Assembly (NCBI GenBank): GCA_030220185.1
Contig: JASPKZ010003437.1
Coordinates: forward strand, 186,001 to 250,000
Length of the DNA: 64,000 bases
Reading direction: 5' to 3'
DNA from: Diploptera punctata
Lineage: Eukaryota; Arthropoda; Insecta; Blattodea; Blaberidae
Positions within the stretch are counted from its first letter, which is position 1. Each line of letters starts with the position of its first letter. Below the pieces are notes generated by a model that was not told the origin of the DNA, did not search any database, and was given only the letters and a program-made list of their open reading frames with translations. This document shows positions 30,983-43,181 of the stretch, piece by piece. The position numbers and the translations under genes were made by a program.

Positions 30983-32135
30983 AAATGTTCAGGAATGTGA
31001 GTACCAATTAGAGATGGATCAACCGATACAGTATCCGTAATAATTCTGCCCGAAGGCAGGTCCTTCACTGCAATCATAGCATTTTCATGCTATGCTTGCA
31101 GCTTTACTAGGGAATTGTAGGTGTGGTAGCTTCCATTTGCTTTCCACACCGGTGAAGGACGATGATGATGATAATGGTGAGGATGATGATGGCCATATGA
31201 TTTCGGGGACCGTTTGGGCCTTAAAGTTTTCCTGACATTTGTCTTACAGGTGAGGAAAAACCCCGATAAAAACCTCACCCAGAAAAACTGCCCCGACCGG
31301 GGATCGAACCCGGGCCCGCTGCGTGACAAGGCAGCACGCTACCTCGAGACCACAGAGGTGGACTTCGATACAATATATACACTGTTATTTGCGGTTGGTC
31401 AGATCATAATTGCTCAAGAATATGAAGACATGGAATTTAAGTTCAGAGAATTATTGGACGAATACGGGTTTGAAAATAAATTTAAAAAATATAAATATGG
31501 GATGTGGAGCCGAAACCGATGATTTGATATTAGCAGATCAAAAGGAGGATGTGAAGAATTTGAGTATCTGGTAGTAAAAGCAGATAAGGACGAGAAAGAG
31601 GAAAGTGATACTAAGAACAGAATAAATAAAGGTAGAGCTTTAACAGCAATGATGAATGGAGTATTATGGAACAGGCATATAACCAGAAAAAATAAGTTGC
31701 AAATATGTAATTCAATAATGAGAAGTACTGTCACATATGGAGCTGAAGTTTGGAAATTCAACAAAAATTAAAAAAAAAAAAACTTATGTCGATGGAAATG
31801 GACTTCTTGAGGAGAGCAGAATGATGTTCAAATTTATAAAAAATAAGAAATACTGTCAAAAAAATGATTATTAGATATTCAATAGTTGATTATATAAGAT
31901 ATCAGCAATTATATTGGTATGGGCACGTACTATACGACGAATGCAATAAGAAAGGTTACTCAGGAAAACATTGGAACGGTGTCCACCTGAAAGAAGTAGG
32001 AAAAGAAGACCTCGAAACTCGTGGATGCAAGAAATAAGAACTGGATTGAGAACAAGAGGACTGGACGATATGGAGTGGATGGATAGAGACGAGTGGAGAA
32101 GGAAAATAAAACTTTAGGCGCACAAAGATGTGTAA
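30982..32135 (+). mobile_element. Family F LINE remnant, split by SINE2
   Basis: Plus-strand RT sequence runs from about 30985, is interrupted by SINE2 at 31035-31366, and continues to about 32135. Surviving pieces are LLFA-GQIIIAQEYEDMEF (catalytic ADD replaced by AVG), NRINKGRALTAMMNGVLW, STVTYGAEVWKF and a basic C-terminal tail. It belongs to the same family as 32180-33535 (minus). Confidence 0.75.
31035..31366 (-). mobile_element. SINE2, copy 3, inside the family F RT
   Basis: It is nearly identical to copy 2 in reverse orientation. The near-perfect 10-bp TSD is GATACAGTAT (31025-31034) and GATACAATAT (31367-31376). Removal restores the family F reading order. Confidence 0.9.
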
Positions 32136-32179
32136 AAATTAAAAAAATATATATAAATAAATAAATTATTATTGTTATT

Positions 32180-33535
32180 CATCATCATCATCATCATCCG
32201 GTATCATGGCAGCTGCCGCCGTCTTCCGGAAACCAAATGCCATTCCTCTCTGTCCATCCATTGAACCCCTCCAATCATCTGATATTCATAGTTGTTTGTA
32301 CCCCTTCTACCCAAGTTTTCTTCGGTCTTCCTCTCTTCCTCCTTTCCATTGGGATCCATTCCATAACAAATTTAGGCAATCTTTGCTCTGACATTCCTTT
32401 CACATGGCCATACCACTGTAATCTTTCTTTTCTATAATGTCTATGATGTGTGGCTCCTCTTGTACACCCATAATATCCCTTATTTATTTATTTCATATTC
32501 TACCCATTATATATTTTCCAGGTGATCTTCTTAAATCATGAATTTCTGTAATTAAAATTATTTTAATTACAGAAATTATATAGGCCTATATAATAATTTT
32601 ATATATTATTAAAAGAATTATTCTTTTCATTTCCCTGGTAGAAATTTACCAAAATTCAGCACCATATGTTAAAATGCTCTGATTTATGGTTTGATATATT
32701 TGTAATTTTCTATTTTTTGTAATATTCTTGCTCCACCAAACAGAGTTTAAAGCATTTATTCACTGTTTTGTTTGTGCGATTCTATTTTTAATTTCCACTG
32801 TGTTATGGCCTAAATGGCCTAATTTTGTTCCTAAATAAGTGCATTCAATACTGGGTTTTAGTTCTTCTCCATTGTTGAAATTTATATTTTCCATTTATTT
32901 TCCTATGCACAGATATTTAGTTTTCTCAATGTTTATATGAAGTCCCCATTTTTCATATTCTTCTTTTAGTTTTTTAGCCATATTTCTATCTCATCGTGGT
33001 CTTGTGCTATTAATACCTGGTCGTATGCAAAATTTAGTGAATATAAATGTGTATTTTGGATTGGTATGCCCATTTTTTGACAATTTTTCCTCCAGTCTAT
33101 TAGTACTCTTTCAAGATAAATTTTGAATAGAGTTAGAGATAAACTGCAACACTGCCTTAACCTTTTGTAATAGTAAATCCCTCTGTTATATGATTTCCAA
33201 CTTTTATTTTCGAAATTGATCCTTTGTATAATGTTTTTATAGCTTCTATTTATATTTCAGTAATGTTTGAGCTGTCTAAAGTTTCCCATAACATTTACTT
33301 GAGGAATATTATTATATACTTTAGTTAAATCGACAAGAAGCAAATGTATATCTCTGTTAGTAGCTCTTTTTTTATCATTTGCGCTATGCAAAATATATTA
33401 TCTCTGCATGATCTACCACTTATAAAACCAGATTGTTCTTCCATTTATTTATCCTGGTATTCTAAATCAACCATTTTATTTAGTATACGTCCATATATTC
33501 TACTTAATGTACCACCCTTCGACAAAAAAAAAGTC
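32180..33535 (-). mobile_element. Family F LINE remnant, RT domain
   Basis: The minus strand encodes decayed RT blocks: GRILNKMVDLEYQDK, EEQSGFISGRSCRDNIF, LLLVDLTKVYNNIPQ, RLRQCCSLSLTLFKIYLERV and LNFAYDQVLIAQD. The catalytic ADD is replaced by AYD at about 33019-33030. A basic C-terminal tail follows. It lies tail to tail with the plus-strand F copy to its left, separated by about 45 bp. It carries several frameshifts. Confidence 0.75.
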
Positions 33536-34013
33536 ATCTCCTGAACGCACATTTCTTCTAAGTCATACTCGGCACAGCGCTGGGTTCAAACTAGGAAACT
33601 AGTCATAATTGTGCAGTCCCTGAGCTATTGTGTTATGTGGCATGAACTGAAGAGTCTCCTAGGTGTCCTGGTAGGTCAGGGGTAAAGCATGCGGTGGCTG
33701 TTTCTGTTAATGAAGATCGCAGGTTCGCGTCTTCAATTACGCAGTTTTTTTTCGTGATATTTGTATTAAAATGTTTTATGAATTAAATACATTTTATTTT
33801 GACATTTGAATTAATCAATACTTTTTAAGTTCATAATTGTTTTTTTATACTGTTGAGGTTATATCAATGTTAAATTATATATTTTTACACGCTTTATATT
33901 AGCTTGATCTGTCTATGTAACGGACCTGTATCTATGCAACGGAATTATTGAACACGATTTTCACCCATTTAAAAACATTGGATCGACTTAAAACTTTGTG
34001 TACTTTATGGGTA
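33536..34013. other. Spacer with a tRNA-like segment
   Basis: Positions 33661-33745 contain a Pol III-like A box (TAGGTCAGGGGTAAAGC) and B box (CAGGTTCGCGTC), suggesting a decayed SINE head. Nothing else is recognised. Confidence 0.4.
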
Positions 34014-34542
34014 TAATGGTATAATGGTAAAGAGGTGAAGATGTGATTTAGTGGGCGCCAGGAATATGGAAGGAATTCTCCATGTATGAGAATTTGAGTT
34101 GCTCAGGTCGGAAATTCGTAGAGTTGAGGTTCTTTATCTTCAGGGATAGCAAGGAGCTGGCCGGCGCAAGACTACGCTAGATGAATTTTAATATGTGTGC
34201 TTTATTTATTAATTGAAATGGACACTGGTTACACGTATGATTGTAGACACATTCAATGTCGGACAATGTATTGGCCAAAGGAACGCATTTGGAATCCAAG
34301 ATGGAATCTCTGAGGATCTATCACGACCGAATTGTTTCTAAGCGTGAAATTCCTAAAGTTATGTTTTTTGCTATATGATGGCCATTGTGCCGATTGACAA
34401 CTATGTCGGTGAGTCTGTTCTGACTCCCGCTTCGGTGAGCTACGAAGAACTAACTTAACATAATTTTGTTGGTTGTAAGGAAAACTTCGTTTACCCTCTC
34501 TCTGTAATCGTGTCGTCATGAGGTCATTACCTTGTCGTGATA

Positions 34543-36448
34543 CTTATTTACTTACTCACTGGCACTATCGAACCCGAAGGTACATGGCCGCGCGGACATA
34601 AGCTCTCCATACATCCCTATCCTGAGCTAATGCTTTCCAATCATTCCCTGTATAATCTACTTCCCTCAAATCATAGTTAATGTTGTTCTCCCACCTCATT
34701 CTTGGCCTACCAACTGGGCGTTTTCCCTCTGGCTTTCCTACAAGAAGCTTCCATGCACGTCTTTCATTCCCCATACGTGCAACATGTCCTGCCAATCGCA
34801 GTCTACGAGACTTAACTGTTCTTATTATATCTGGCTTCCTATAAAGACCATGTAGTTCATTGTTAAGTAGTCTTCTCCATTCACCTGTCTGTTCATCTCT
34901 CTTTGGTCCAAAAATTTTCCTAAGAACTTTATTCTCAAATACTCGTAATCTCCTTTCCTCCCTTAAAGTAAGAGTCCATGTTTCGCACCCATATAATATA
35001 ACTGGTAGAATAATAGTTTTATATATTTTCAGCTTAACGTTTTTTGAAAGGAGTTGGGACATCAAAAGTCTCTGCAATGCATAATAGCATGCATTTCCAG
35101 AATTGAGCCTATGTTAAATTTCTTTGTGCATCTCATTCCTATTTGTGATTATTGTTCCTAGGTATTTGAATTCAGCCACTTCCTCAAAATTTCCCTCATT
35201 TGTCATTAGCTGTCCATTTCCATTATATACTGAATTTCTACGTGTGACCATATATTTAGTTTTAGTGATATTTACTTCCAGTCCTAATTTCTTAGTGTTA
35301 CTCAATAGTGTGTGCGTGTTGGCCATTAGTATCTCCTCGCTATCGGCCAGTAGTACTACATCATCAGCATAAACTAACAGCTTATTAATACCATTGAGTT
35401 GTAAGCCTTCCTCATTCTCTAAAGATTTAATGGCATGCTCTAGTACAAAATTAAATAGTAGAGGAGATAGTGCATCTCCTTGCTTCAACCCATTCTGGAT
35501 TTCAAAAGTGTCTGAAAACTGTTTGCCTACACGCACCCTACTCTTTGAGCCATTTAGACACATTCGTATAAGTCTAACTAACTTTTTAGGAATTCCGAAC
35601 TCCAGCAGGATACTATATAACTTCTCCCTCATAATTGAATCATATGCTTTTTTGAAGTCTACATATAATTGATGTACAGTACCATTATATTCCCATTTCT
35701 TCTCTAAAATCTGTCTTATACTGAAAATCTGATCTGTTGTAGACCTGTTTCTTCTAAATGCACATTGATGATCTCCTAGAATGTCATCAATATAGGGAGT
35801 AAGTCTGCTTACTAATATATTTGTTAGAATTTTGTACGAAGTTGAAAGTAATGAGATGCCCCTGTAGTTGTTGCAATCAGTTTTATCTCCTTTCTTATAA
35901 ATTGGTACGATAATTGATTCCTTCCATTCATCTGGAAGAGCTTCTTTTTCCCAAATCATACTAAGCAACCATCAATTTTTCTCCCCCTGATTTTAACAGT
36001 TCTGCTGGGATCTCATCTGAACCTGATGCTTTATACATCTTCAATTTTTCAATCGCCATTTCAACCTCTAATGCATTTGGCTCTGCGACTAGCATTTCTG
36101 CTGTCTGTAACTTATCCTCCTCAATGTCCTGTTCTGTATGTACATTTAATAGCTGATTAAAGTAACCTTTCCATCTATTTAATATACTCCTAGAATCTGC
36201 AATCATATCCCCATTTTCATTCCGAATTATGTTTGTTCTAGCCTGAAACCCCTTCTTCTCTATACTAATTCCCTGATATAATTCTCTAATGTTCCTATTT
36301 TTTGCATTCATTTCAAGATCATTATTCTTCTCTCTCAAATATTCCCTCTTTTTACTCTTTAGTAACTTGGTGGTTTCACGTCTAACACTACCCAATTGCT
36401 CTAAATTTACCTCATTTGGCTCGTGTAACCATTTCATTTTTGCTAGCT
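34543..36448 (-). mobile_element. RTE-A LINE, 5'-truncated, in E repeat copy 1
   Basis: It is flanked by the 15-bp perfect TSD TACCTTGTCGTGATA (34528-34542 and 36449-36463). Copy 2 of E retains a single copy of this sequence at 45232-45246, the empty site. The element covers the linker and RT. Three open segments (34565-35077, 35114-35968, 35961-36437) are separated by a nonsense change and a 14-bp deletion. YADD is preserved. Few substitutions separate it from the intact copy. Confidence 0.95.
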
Positions 36449-37350
36449 TACCTTGTCGTGATATAACCCTTTACTATATTGCCTGACAACGATTCCTTAG
36501 GTCCCAAGAAGGGATCACATTCTTTTGATTAGACAAGGATCCACCATGTTCCCTGGCCGAATACTCCCATTCTAAAATACAGTTCTACTGAAAGTTCATA
36601 CACTGGGGAATTCCGGTCTAAATGTATTATATAACTTTGTTTAGGTCAGTGACATTTTCCAGGTTGTTTGCTAGCTTCGAGTTCTCGCGGTTTGTCTGGT
36701 TCCTTATAATGAGTTGTTTACTTTAGGCTGTAGTTTCCAAGCCCTACATCAATTCTTTGTTCTCAACCTGTCAGCGAAGCTCGGTTTAAGATCTTAGATT
36801 GCTGGTCTACAAAGAAATTTCCGGTAATCCGCTAGTACAATAGATTTCCTCAAATGTTAACTCTTTTGTCGCCGCTTGAAGTATCTGTCGCTTGGCAATA
36901 GCGGTACCATGTAGTTGCTAAATTGTTTCCGTAAAAAAACTAACTGGTCGTTTATTCGGGATCCTATCAACTTCTTTAATTCAATTTATTTTTATTTAAT
37001 TATATAAAAATCAAATCCCTCGTGTTCTCACGATTTGATTCCATATACATTTCGTATATCTACGATGATTATTTCGTCCTATAGAGATTTAACATATGTA
37101 TGATAATAATAGACCGAGTCACAGCGGTATAACTGTTACATCGGGATTAGAGTAAATGCTAATCCTCCTTCATGCCTGTCCAGAGGCTTTAGGTGGCAGC
37201 CCCACCACTGGACTTACTACTTTTTGGCTAGCAACCAACTGGTAGGAAATTAACTTGCTTTCAATTCTCCAAAGATTCAAAACCGGAAGGATATACACGT
37301 TGACAACCAAGCAATACTCAAGGACAAGAAATGGAAAAAGGAAAACATAT

Positions 37351-38422
37351 TTAAAGTCGCAACATGGAGTGTTCAAGGAATAGGACATAAAGACTTAGAA
37401 TTGGATGAAATTCTTAATCAAGTGTCAATAAAGATAGCCGCCATAACAGAAACTAAAAAGAAATTAAGAGGGACCCGAATGATTAATAATTATTTACAAA
37501 TCTATTGTGGTGTACCTAGTAATGAAAGAGCAAAAAGAGGAGTAGCCCTGATGGTACATAAATCTCTTGAACGTAAGATTGATAACTACACTTTTTTGAA
37601 TGAAAGAATTATTCAAATTAGATTAAAAATAAATCGTGGATATTTGACAGTAATTGGAGTTTATGCATCAGTAAATGGTGAAGAGACAGAAAGTGATAAT
37701 TTTTACTCAATGCTACAGGATGTCACAGACAAAGTTAATCCAAATGATTTTATAGTTTTGATGGGAGATCTCAACGCTAGAGTAGGTACAACTAACATAC
37801 ATTCTATTATTAGTACTTATGGTGAACAAACCATCAATCAAAATGGTAGAAGATTAATTGACTTTGCTACCTATAATAACTTTCCAATTACAAACACATT
37901 TTTTCAACATAAAGACTGCCATAAATATACATGGTCTGCTCGAAATTCTCAGTCAATTATAGATTATGTAATAACTAATCGTAAACTTTTCAATTATGTT
38001 CTGGATACCAGAGTTTTCAGGAGTCTTGAACTGGAAACAGATCATTTTCTGCTTGTCTCCACCTGTCGCTTCCCTTCATGTTATACAAAACATTCAAAAT
38101 GTAAACCACGTTATCAGGAAAAACACATCTTTAAAGTTAGCCTTTTGCAGCAAGATAGTATTCGATGGTTATACCAACAAAGAACAAAATCACACAGAAT
38201 TCATTCTGATACCTCAAATTCCTTAGAAGAAGAATGGAATAACATCTGTAACATATTACGAAAATCAGCTCTAGAAAGTTTAGGGACAAAACTAAAATGG
38301 CACAGGAAAAGAGGTAGCAGAAAATGGGATGATAATATAGCAAAAATTATTGCTGAAAAAAGACAAGCATTTAAACAATATATAGCAACTGGATTGTTGA
38401 ATGACAAAATTGATTATCATAA
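37351..38422 (+). pseudogene. RTE-B endonuclease (EEP) region
   Basis: The open frame (37401-38426, with similarity from about 37351) encodes VATWSVQGIGHKDLELDEIL, AAITETKKKL, VLMGDLNARVG near residue 118, FFQHKDCHKYTWSARNSQSI then IDYVITNRK, and an ETDHFLLVSTCRF box. These are the EEP endonuclease motifs: N-terminal W/N motif, Glu in TET, GDLNA, IDY, DHF. The frame ends inside the X insertion, so the link to the RT is cut. Confidence 0.85.
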
Positions 38423-38862
38423 GTAATGCCACGAGTGATTTCCAAATTATCGATAAATTCACGACTCACGAAGTGAGGAGTGAATTTATCTAGAGAATTT
38501 GGAAATCAAGAGTGGCATTTGTTAGGACTATTTAACGAATAAAATTAAGCTGTTTACTCACAAATCATTATTTAACTATAGTTATTTTAAAATATTTATA
38601 TATTTAATGTAAACGGCGATGTTTGAAAACAAATGAGAAACGATAGGTACGCTTCTACTGCTTCTTTTGTTTATCACTGCAACCAGATCATACTATTTAT
38701 TGCCAAAGGAACGCAATATTGTAAGGAGGAGCTTTCTTTAATATGGTAATTATAACACTGATAAATATTTCGTGAAACACGACTCTGATTGGTTGTAAAA
38801 CAGAAATCATTGAAATGTGATTGGTCATTGACTCCCATTTGGGGCATGAGTTAAATAGTCAC
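38423..38862 (+). repeat. X repeat, copy 3 (440 bp), inside RTE-B
   Basis: It is flanked by CATAA at 38418-38422 and 38863-38867. Its first 95 nt fold on themselves: the arm AATGCCACGAGTGATTTCC near 38425 pairs with GGAAATCAAGAGTGGCATT near 38500-38518, with a second inner stem at about 38451-38490. Compared with copy 2 it lacks the central duplicated block. It has no coding capacity. Removing it restores the RTE-B linker apart from one nucleotide. Confidence 0.85.
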
Positions 38863-38867
38863 CATAA

Positions 38868-40519
38868 AATGCTATTGCAAAACGAGAAATCAGAAGAAGG
38901 CACAGAGAAAATTGCGACACTTTCGTCTCTAATCTAGAGAGAAATCTCACCAAACTTAACCTAAAAATTTACAAAGTTTTAAATAATCTTAGCCAAGAGT
39001 GTAAAGAGAGTGTAAAATTAAATTTGATTGATAAAACCACTTGGGTTACATATTTTCAAAATTTATGGTCCATCCCCCAGACTAATTTTGATTTATCCAC
39101 ATCTCAGAACGACGAATTTCTATATATCACTGAAGCAGAACTTGGCACAGCTTTAGAGTCCTGTAAAAATAATAAAGCACCTGATGAGGATGGACTTCAT
39201 ATAGAATTGTTTAAATATTCTGACAAAACTCTTAAACAAACTTTTCTTCACTTACTAAAAAAAATAATCTTGGGTGAAGACCTACCTTCATCTTGGCAGA
39301 AAGCCATTTTTAAAAAAGGTAACCTCAAAGATTGTAATAATTATCGAGGCATTAGCCTTCTCAACAGTGGATATAAAGTTTTTACAAAAATTCTAGCATC
39401 TAAATTACAAAAACACTAGAAAACTTATTAGGGGAAGAACAAAATGGTTTTCGTAAGGGAATATCCTGTGCCGATGGTTATTTCACCTTAAAACTAAAAC
39501 TTCTTATCGAAAAGCACAAAGAATTCAATAAAGAACTACATATAGCGTTTATAGATTTTATTAAAGCATTTGATCGAGTTGACAGACAAAAACTTTTAGA
39601 TATCTTAACTGATGATGGAACACCAAATCAACTGATCCAAACAATTTTTAATCTGATTAAAAATAACATCATAGCAGTACAAATAGGAACAGAATTGTCA
39701 GATTGGAAACATATAAATTGCGGAGTCAGACAAGGATGCCCTCTATCACCACTTCTATTTAATGTATACATTAATGTTATCATCAGACACTGGAGATTGA
39801 CAGTTCATGGTAATATTCCTCTCAAGACACACAATTTTAGATACACTCTTATATGGCTCTTTTCGGGATAATGAAAATGAATTACAATATTCCACTCATC
39901 ATCTTAATATAATAGCCCAACGATTTAACATGGAAATATCAACAACAAAATCTAAAGTTATGGCCTTTCAAGGGAATTCCCAGTAAGAAATAAAATTTGT
40001 ATTCAGAATTCAACATTAGAGCAAGTTAATTCATTTAAATACTTAGGATATAATCTTACTTATAATGAGGAATGTGATATATCCTTTAAAATACAAAACT
40101 ATAATAAAGCTTTAAGAATTATCAACCAAGTTTTCAAACCATCAAAAGTGCAGAGACACACAAGAATGAAAATCTATATAGTTCTCGCTAGACCCATAAT
40201 CTGTTATGGCAGTGAAGCTTGGACCATCAGAACTCAGGATGACCGTTATATTACAGCCACGGAGATGAAATTTCTGCGACGAACGGCAGGTTATAGCCTT
40301 CTAGACCATCAAAGAAATTCAACAATAGCCAGAGAGTTAAACATCGTACCTATATCTGAATACCTCCAAGAATATAGAAACAATTGGCTAGCCCATATTC
40401 AGTGCATGGATCGTCACAGAATACCAAAACAAATTCTTCACTACATTCCTCGAGGCAGAAGATCTGTGGGTCGACCTTTTCGGAGATGGAGGGAGACCGT
40501 AACGGGCCACTGGGCCTAA
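38868..40519 (+). pseudogene. RTE-B reverse transcriptase, broken
   Basis: In order: a linker (NCDTFVSNLERNLTKLNLK, from 38910), fingers (AIFKKGNLKDCNNYRGISL at 39299-39355), then a frame change at 39417. Next come GEEQNGFRKG, IAFIDFIKAFDRVDRQKL and GVRQGCPLSPLLFNVYI. The YADD box and its neighbours are deleted at about 39845-39870, where LLYG runs straight into SFRDNENELQ. The thumb and C-terminus (40148-40519) keep LARPIICYGSEAWTI and RRSVGRPFRRWRET. Inactive. Confidence 0.85.
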
Positions 40520-40610
40520 TACTTGAAAGACAGATGATGATGATGATGATGATAATAATACTCGTCCTGATTAATATTTTAATATCTTAATCTAGGAGTC
40601 TGAGTGAAAG

Positions 40611-40891
40611 ATTATGCTTCAAGTGCCCTTATATAATTATAATCAATTTACGCTTGCGTAAATGTTATTAATTATATAACTCTCGCCTATATATATTATC
40701 CGGTCTTGGTGGAACCATATTACACATAAATAAATTCAAAACATATGTTTACATAAAAACAAATTTTCTTTTAAATTTACCCTTCTTACCTGAGTTGTCA
40801 ATAATGACAGGTTGTAAACATTAGTTCATTGATCTCTGTTGGAGTGTCTTCTTGATCTATATTTGTTTGTAAACAATCTACCTGCTTGTCA
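40611..40891. other. Spacer, no gene recognised
   Basis: AT-rich DNA between the end of E copy 1 and an RTE-A insertion. Confidence 0.35.
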
Positions 40892-40904
40892 ACAATTTAA
40901 AACT

Positions 40905-41939
40905 TACTTACTTACTCACTGGCACTATCGAACCCGTAGGTTCATGGCCGCACGGACATAAGCTCTCCACACATCCCTATCCTGAGCCAATGCTTTCCAA
41001 TCATTTCCTGTATAATCTACTTCCCTCAAATCATAGTTAATGTTGCTCTCCCACCTCATTCTTGGTCTACCAACTGGGCGTTTTCCTTCTGGCTTTCCTA
41101 CAAGAAGTTTCCATGCACGTCTTTCATTCCCCATACGCGCAACATGTCCAGCCCGTCGCAGTCTACGAGACTTAACTGTTCTTATTATATCTGGCTTCCT
41201 ATAAAGACCATGTAGTTCATTGTTATGTAGTCTACTCCATTCACCTGTCTGTTCATCTCTCTTTGGTCCAAAAATCTTCCTAAGAACTTTATTCTCAAAT
41301 ACTATTAATCTCCTTTCCTCCCTTAAAGTAAGAGTCCATGTTTCGCACCCATATAATATAACTGGTAGAATAATAGTTTTATATATTTTCAGCTTAACGT
41401 TTTTTGAAAGGAGTTTGGACATCAAAAGTCTCTGCAATGCATAATAGCACGCATTTCCAGAATTGAGCCTATGTTTAATTTCTTTGTGCATATCATTCCT
41501 ATTTGTGATTATTGTTCCTAGGTATTTGAATTCAGCCACTTCCTCAAAATTTCCCTTATTTGTCATTAGCTGTCCATTTCCATTATATACTGAATTTCTA
41601 CGTGTGACCATATATTTATTTTACTGATATTTACTTCCAGTCCCAATTTCGTAGCGTTACTCAATAGTGTGTGTGTGTGTTGGCCTTTAGTATCTCCTCG
41701 CTATCGGTCATTAGTACTACATCATCAGCATAAACTAACAACTTATTAATACCATTCAGTTGTAAACCTTCCTCATTCTCTAAAGATTTAATGGCATGAT
41801 CTAGTACAAAATTAAATAGTAGAGGAGATAGTGCATCTCCTTGCTTCAACACATTCTGGATTTCAAAAGTGTCTGAAAACTATTTGCCTACACGCACCCT
41901 ACATTTTGAGCCATTTAGACACATTCGTATAAGTCTAAC
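40905..41939 (-). mobile_element. RTE-A LINE, 5'-truncated with 13-bp TSD
   Basis: The TSD ACAATTTAAAACT lies at 40892-40904 and 41940-41952. The copy begins in the RT palm (near the MCLNGS motif) and keeps YADD, but a GT-run length change and a one-base loss near 41620-41680 shift the frame. Open segments are 40925-41611 and 41661-41852. High identity to the intact copy shows it is young. Confidence 0.93.
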
Positions 41940-41952
41940 ACAATTTAAAACT

Positions 41953-42449
41953 AATAGTGTCAAATCACAGTCTTGTCTGCACACGCAAATAATGGGATTC
42001 TTAAATCGGTATTGAAATCACTTCACACGCTATTCTTATCCCAAAAAATGTGGTCATTTAAAATTTACAATCGCTTTGACATGTTCACCGATATGGAGGT
42101 TTGAACGTGTTTTGGCTATGCTATGAACCAGTATTTTCTTTTGCAAAAATTTGCGTTTAATAAATTTAAAAAAATTAATAAAGATAACATGATCAAATAA
42201 ATAGTTATGTATATATGGACCTGTTTTCCTACATGGGTCGTAAATAAAACAATCTTTATATGTCCTTTCATTTTAAAATTATCGTTACGCAAATTCACAG
42301 TATTTCATTAGAAGTGCTATTAGCATTTATTATACATATTCTTGGTCAAATATTATCATGTTTATCGAACAATCATAATTAATTCATTAATTATTTATAA
42401 AATGAAAAAAGTTGCATAACCTGCGGTTAGTTTGATTATTATTTTTATA
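41953..42449. other. Spacer, no gene recognised
   Basis: AT-rich sequence with no motif recognised. Confidence 0.35.
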
Positions 42450-42757
42450 CAGCCTCATGGGCTAGTGGTCTGCGTTCATGACTACTGTTCAGGAGGTCGC
42501 GGGTTCGATTACCGGTAAAACCATAGGAATTTTTCCTTAAAGGGAATCATTCCTGTGGTTACCCATGGTCTGGAATTTAGGTTAAGTTTAGGTTAAGAAT
42601 TCTCCTGGCGCTTCATTAACATTTATCACCCATCATATCATCGGGGTAACGTAATTCCGCCTTCTAAGCGCCCCAACTTCAGAAGTGTGTTACAATAAAG
42701 TCAATACCAGGAGAGAACACCAGAAATGTCGAAATGACAACCTGGAGCATTGAAAAA
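42450..42757 (+). mobile_element. SINE4, tRNA-derived SINE
   Basis: The head has the A-box-like GGGCTAGTGGTCTGCG and the B box GCGGGTTCGATTACCGG. A body of about 240 bp follows and ends ACAACCTGGAGCATTGAAAAA before a TA run. It is a single copy in this window, so the family assignment rests on structure alone. Confidence 0.7.
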
Positions 42758-42770
42758 ATATATATATATA

Positions 42771-43105
42771 TCCATCCATAGTAATTCTGCCCGAAGGCAG
42801 GTCCTTCACTGCAATCATAGCATTTTTCATGCTATGCATGCAGCTTTACTAGGGAATTGTAGGTGTGGTAGCTTCCCGTTGCTTTCCACACCGGTGAAGG
42901 ATGGTGATGATGATGATGATAAGGATGATAATGATGATGATGGCCATATGATTTCGGGGATCGTTCGGGCCTTAAAGTTTTCCTGACATTTGTCTTACAG
43001 GTGAGGAAAAACCTCGATAAAACCTCACCCAGAAAAACTGCCCCGACCGGAGATCGGGCCCGCTGCGTGACAAGGCAGCACGCTACCTCGATACCACAGC
43101 GGTGG

Positions 43106-43108
<3 letters not shown>
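42771..43108 (-). mobile_element. SINE2, copy 4
   Basis: It is a full-length match to SINE2 in reverse orientation. The head carries a small deletion that removes part of the B box (near 43050), so Pol III promotion is probably lost. It inserted between TA-rich tracts. Confidence 0.9.

Positions 43109-43178
<70 letters not shown>
43109..43178. repeat. (TA)n microsatellite
   Basis: About 33 uninterrupted TA units, the longest dinucleotide run in the window. Confidence 0.9.

Positions 43179-43181
<3 letters not shown>

Larger units (their letters stand above)
37112..40548 (+). mobile_element. RTE-B LINE, near-full-length but dead, in E repeat copy 1
   Basis: It is bounded by the 12-bp TSD ATGATAATAATA (37100-37111 and 40549-40560) and has a (GAT)n tail at 40533-40550. 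The leader carries the CCAGAGGC / GGCAGCCCCACCACTGG blocks seen in the short derivatives at 6.5 and 7.8 kb. Endonuclease and RT follow. It is interrupted by an X repeat, has several frameshifts and has lost the catalytic box. An RTE-like organisation is inferred from the EEP-RT order and the microsatellite tail. Confidence 0.88.
34014..40610 (+). repeat. E repeat, copy 1 (about 1.23 kb), interrupted by RTE-A and RTE-B
   Basis: The E sequence occupies 34014-34542, 36464-37111 and 40561-40610. Each part aligns in order with the reverse complement of 44543-45544 and 46864-47090. After removing the nested LINEs and their TSDs both copies are about 1.23 kb. No ORF spans it. Its arrangement next to a primer-binding-site-like palindrome in the other copy suggests, without proving, that E is a long terminal repeat. 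Its two nested insertions are exactly datable relative to it. Confidence 0.8.

Noticed and set aside
34528..34542. Resemblance between the RTE-A target TTACCTTGTCGTG and the RTE-A leader motif TTACCTTGTCGTGG
   Set aside because: 13 nt in common, but the orientation is opposite to the inserted element and the empty site in E copy 2 shows an ordinary TSD. Probably coincidence.
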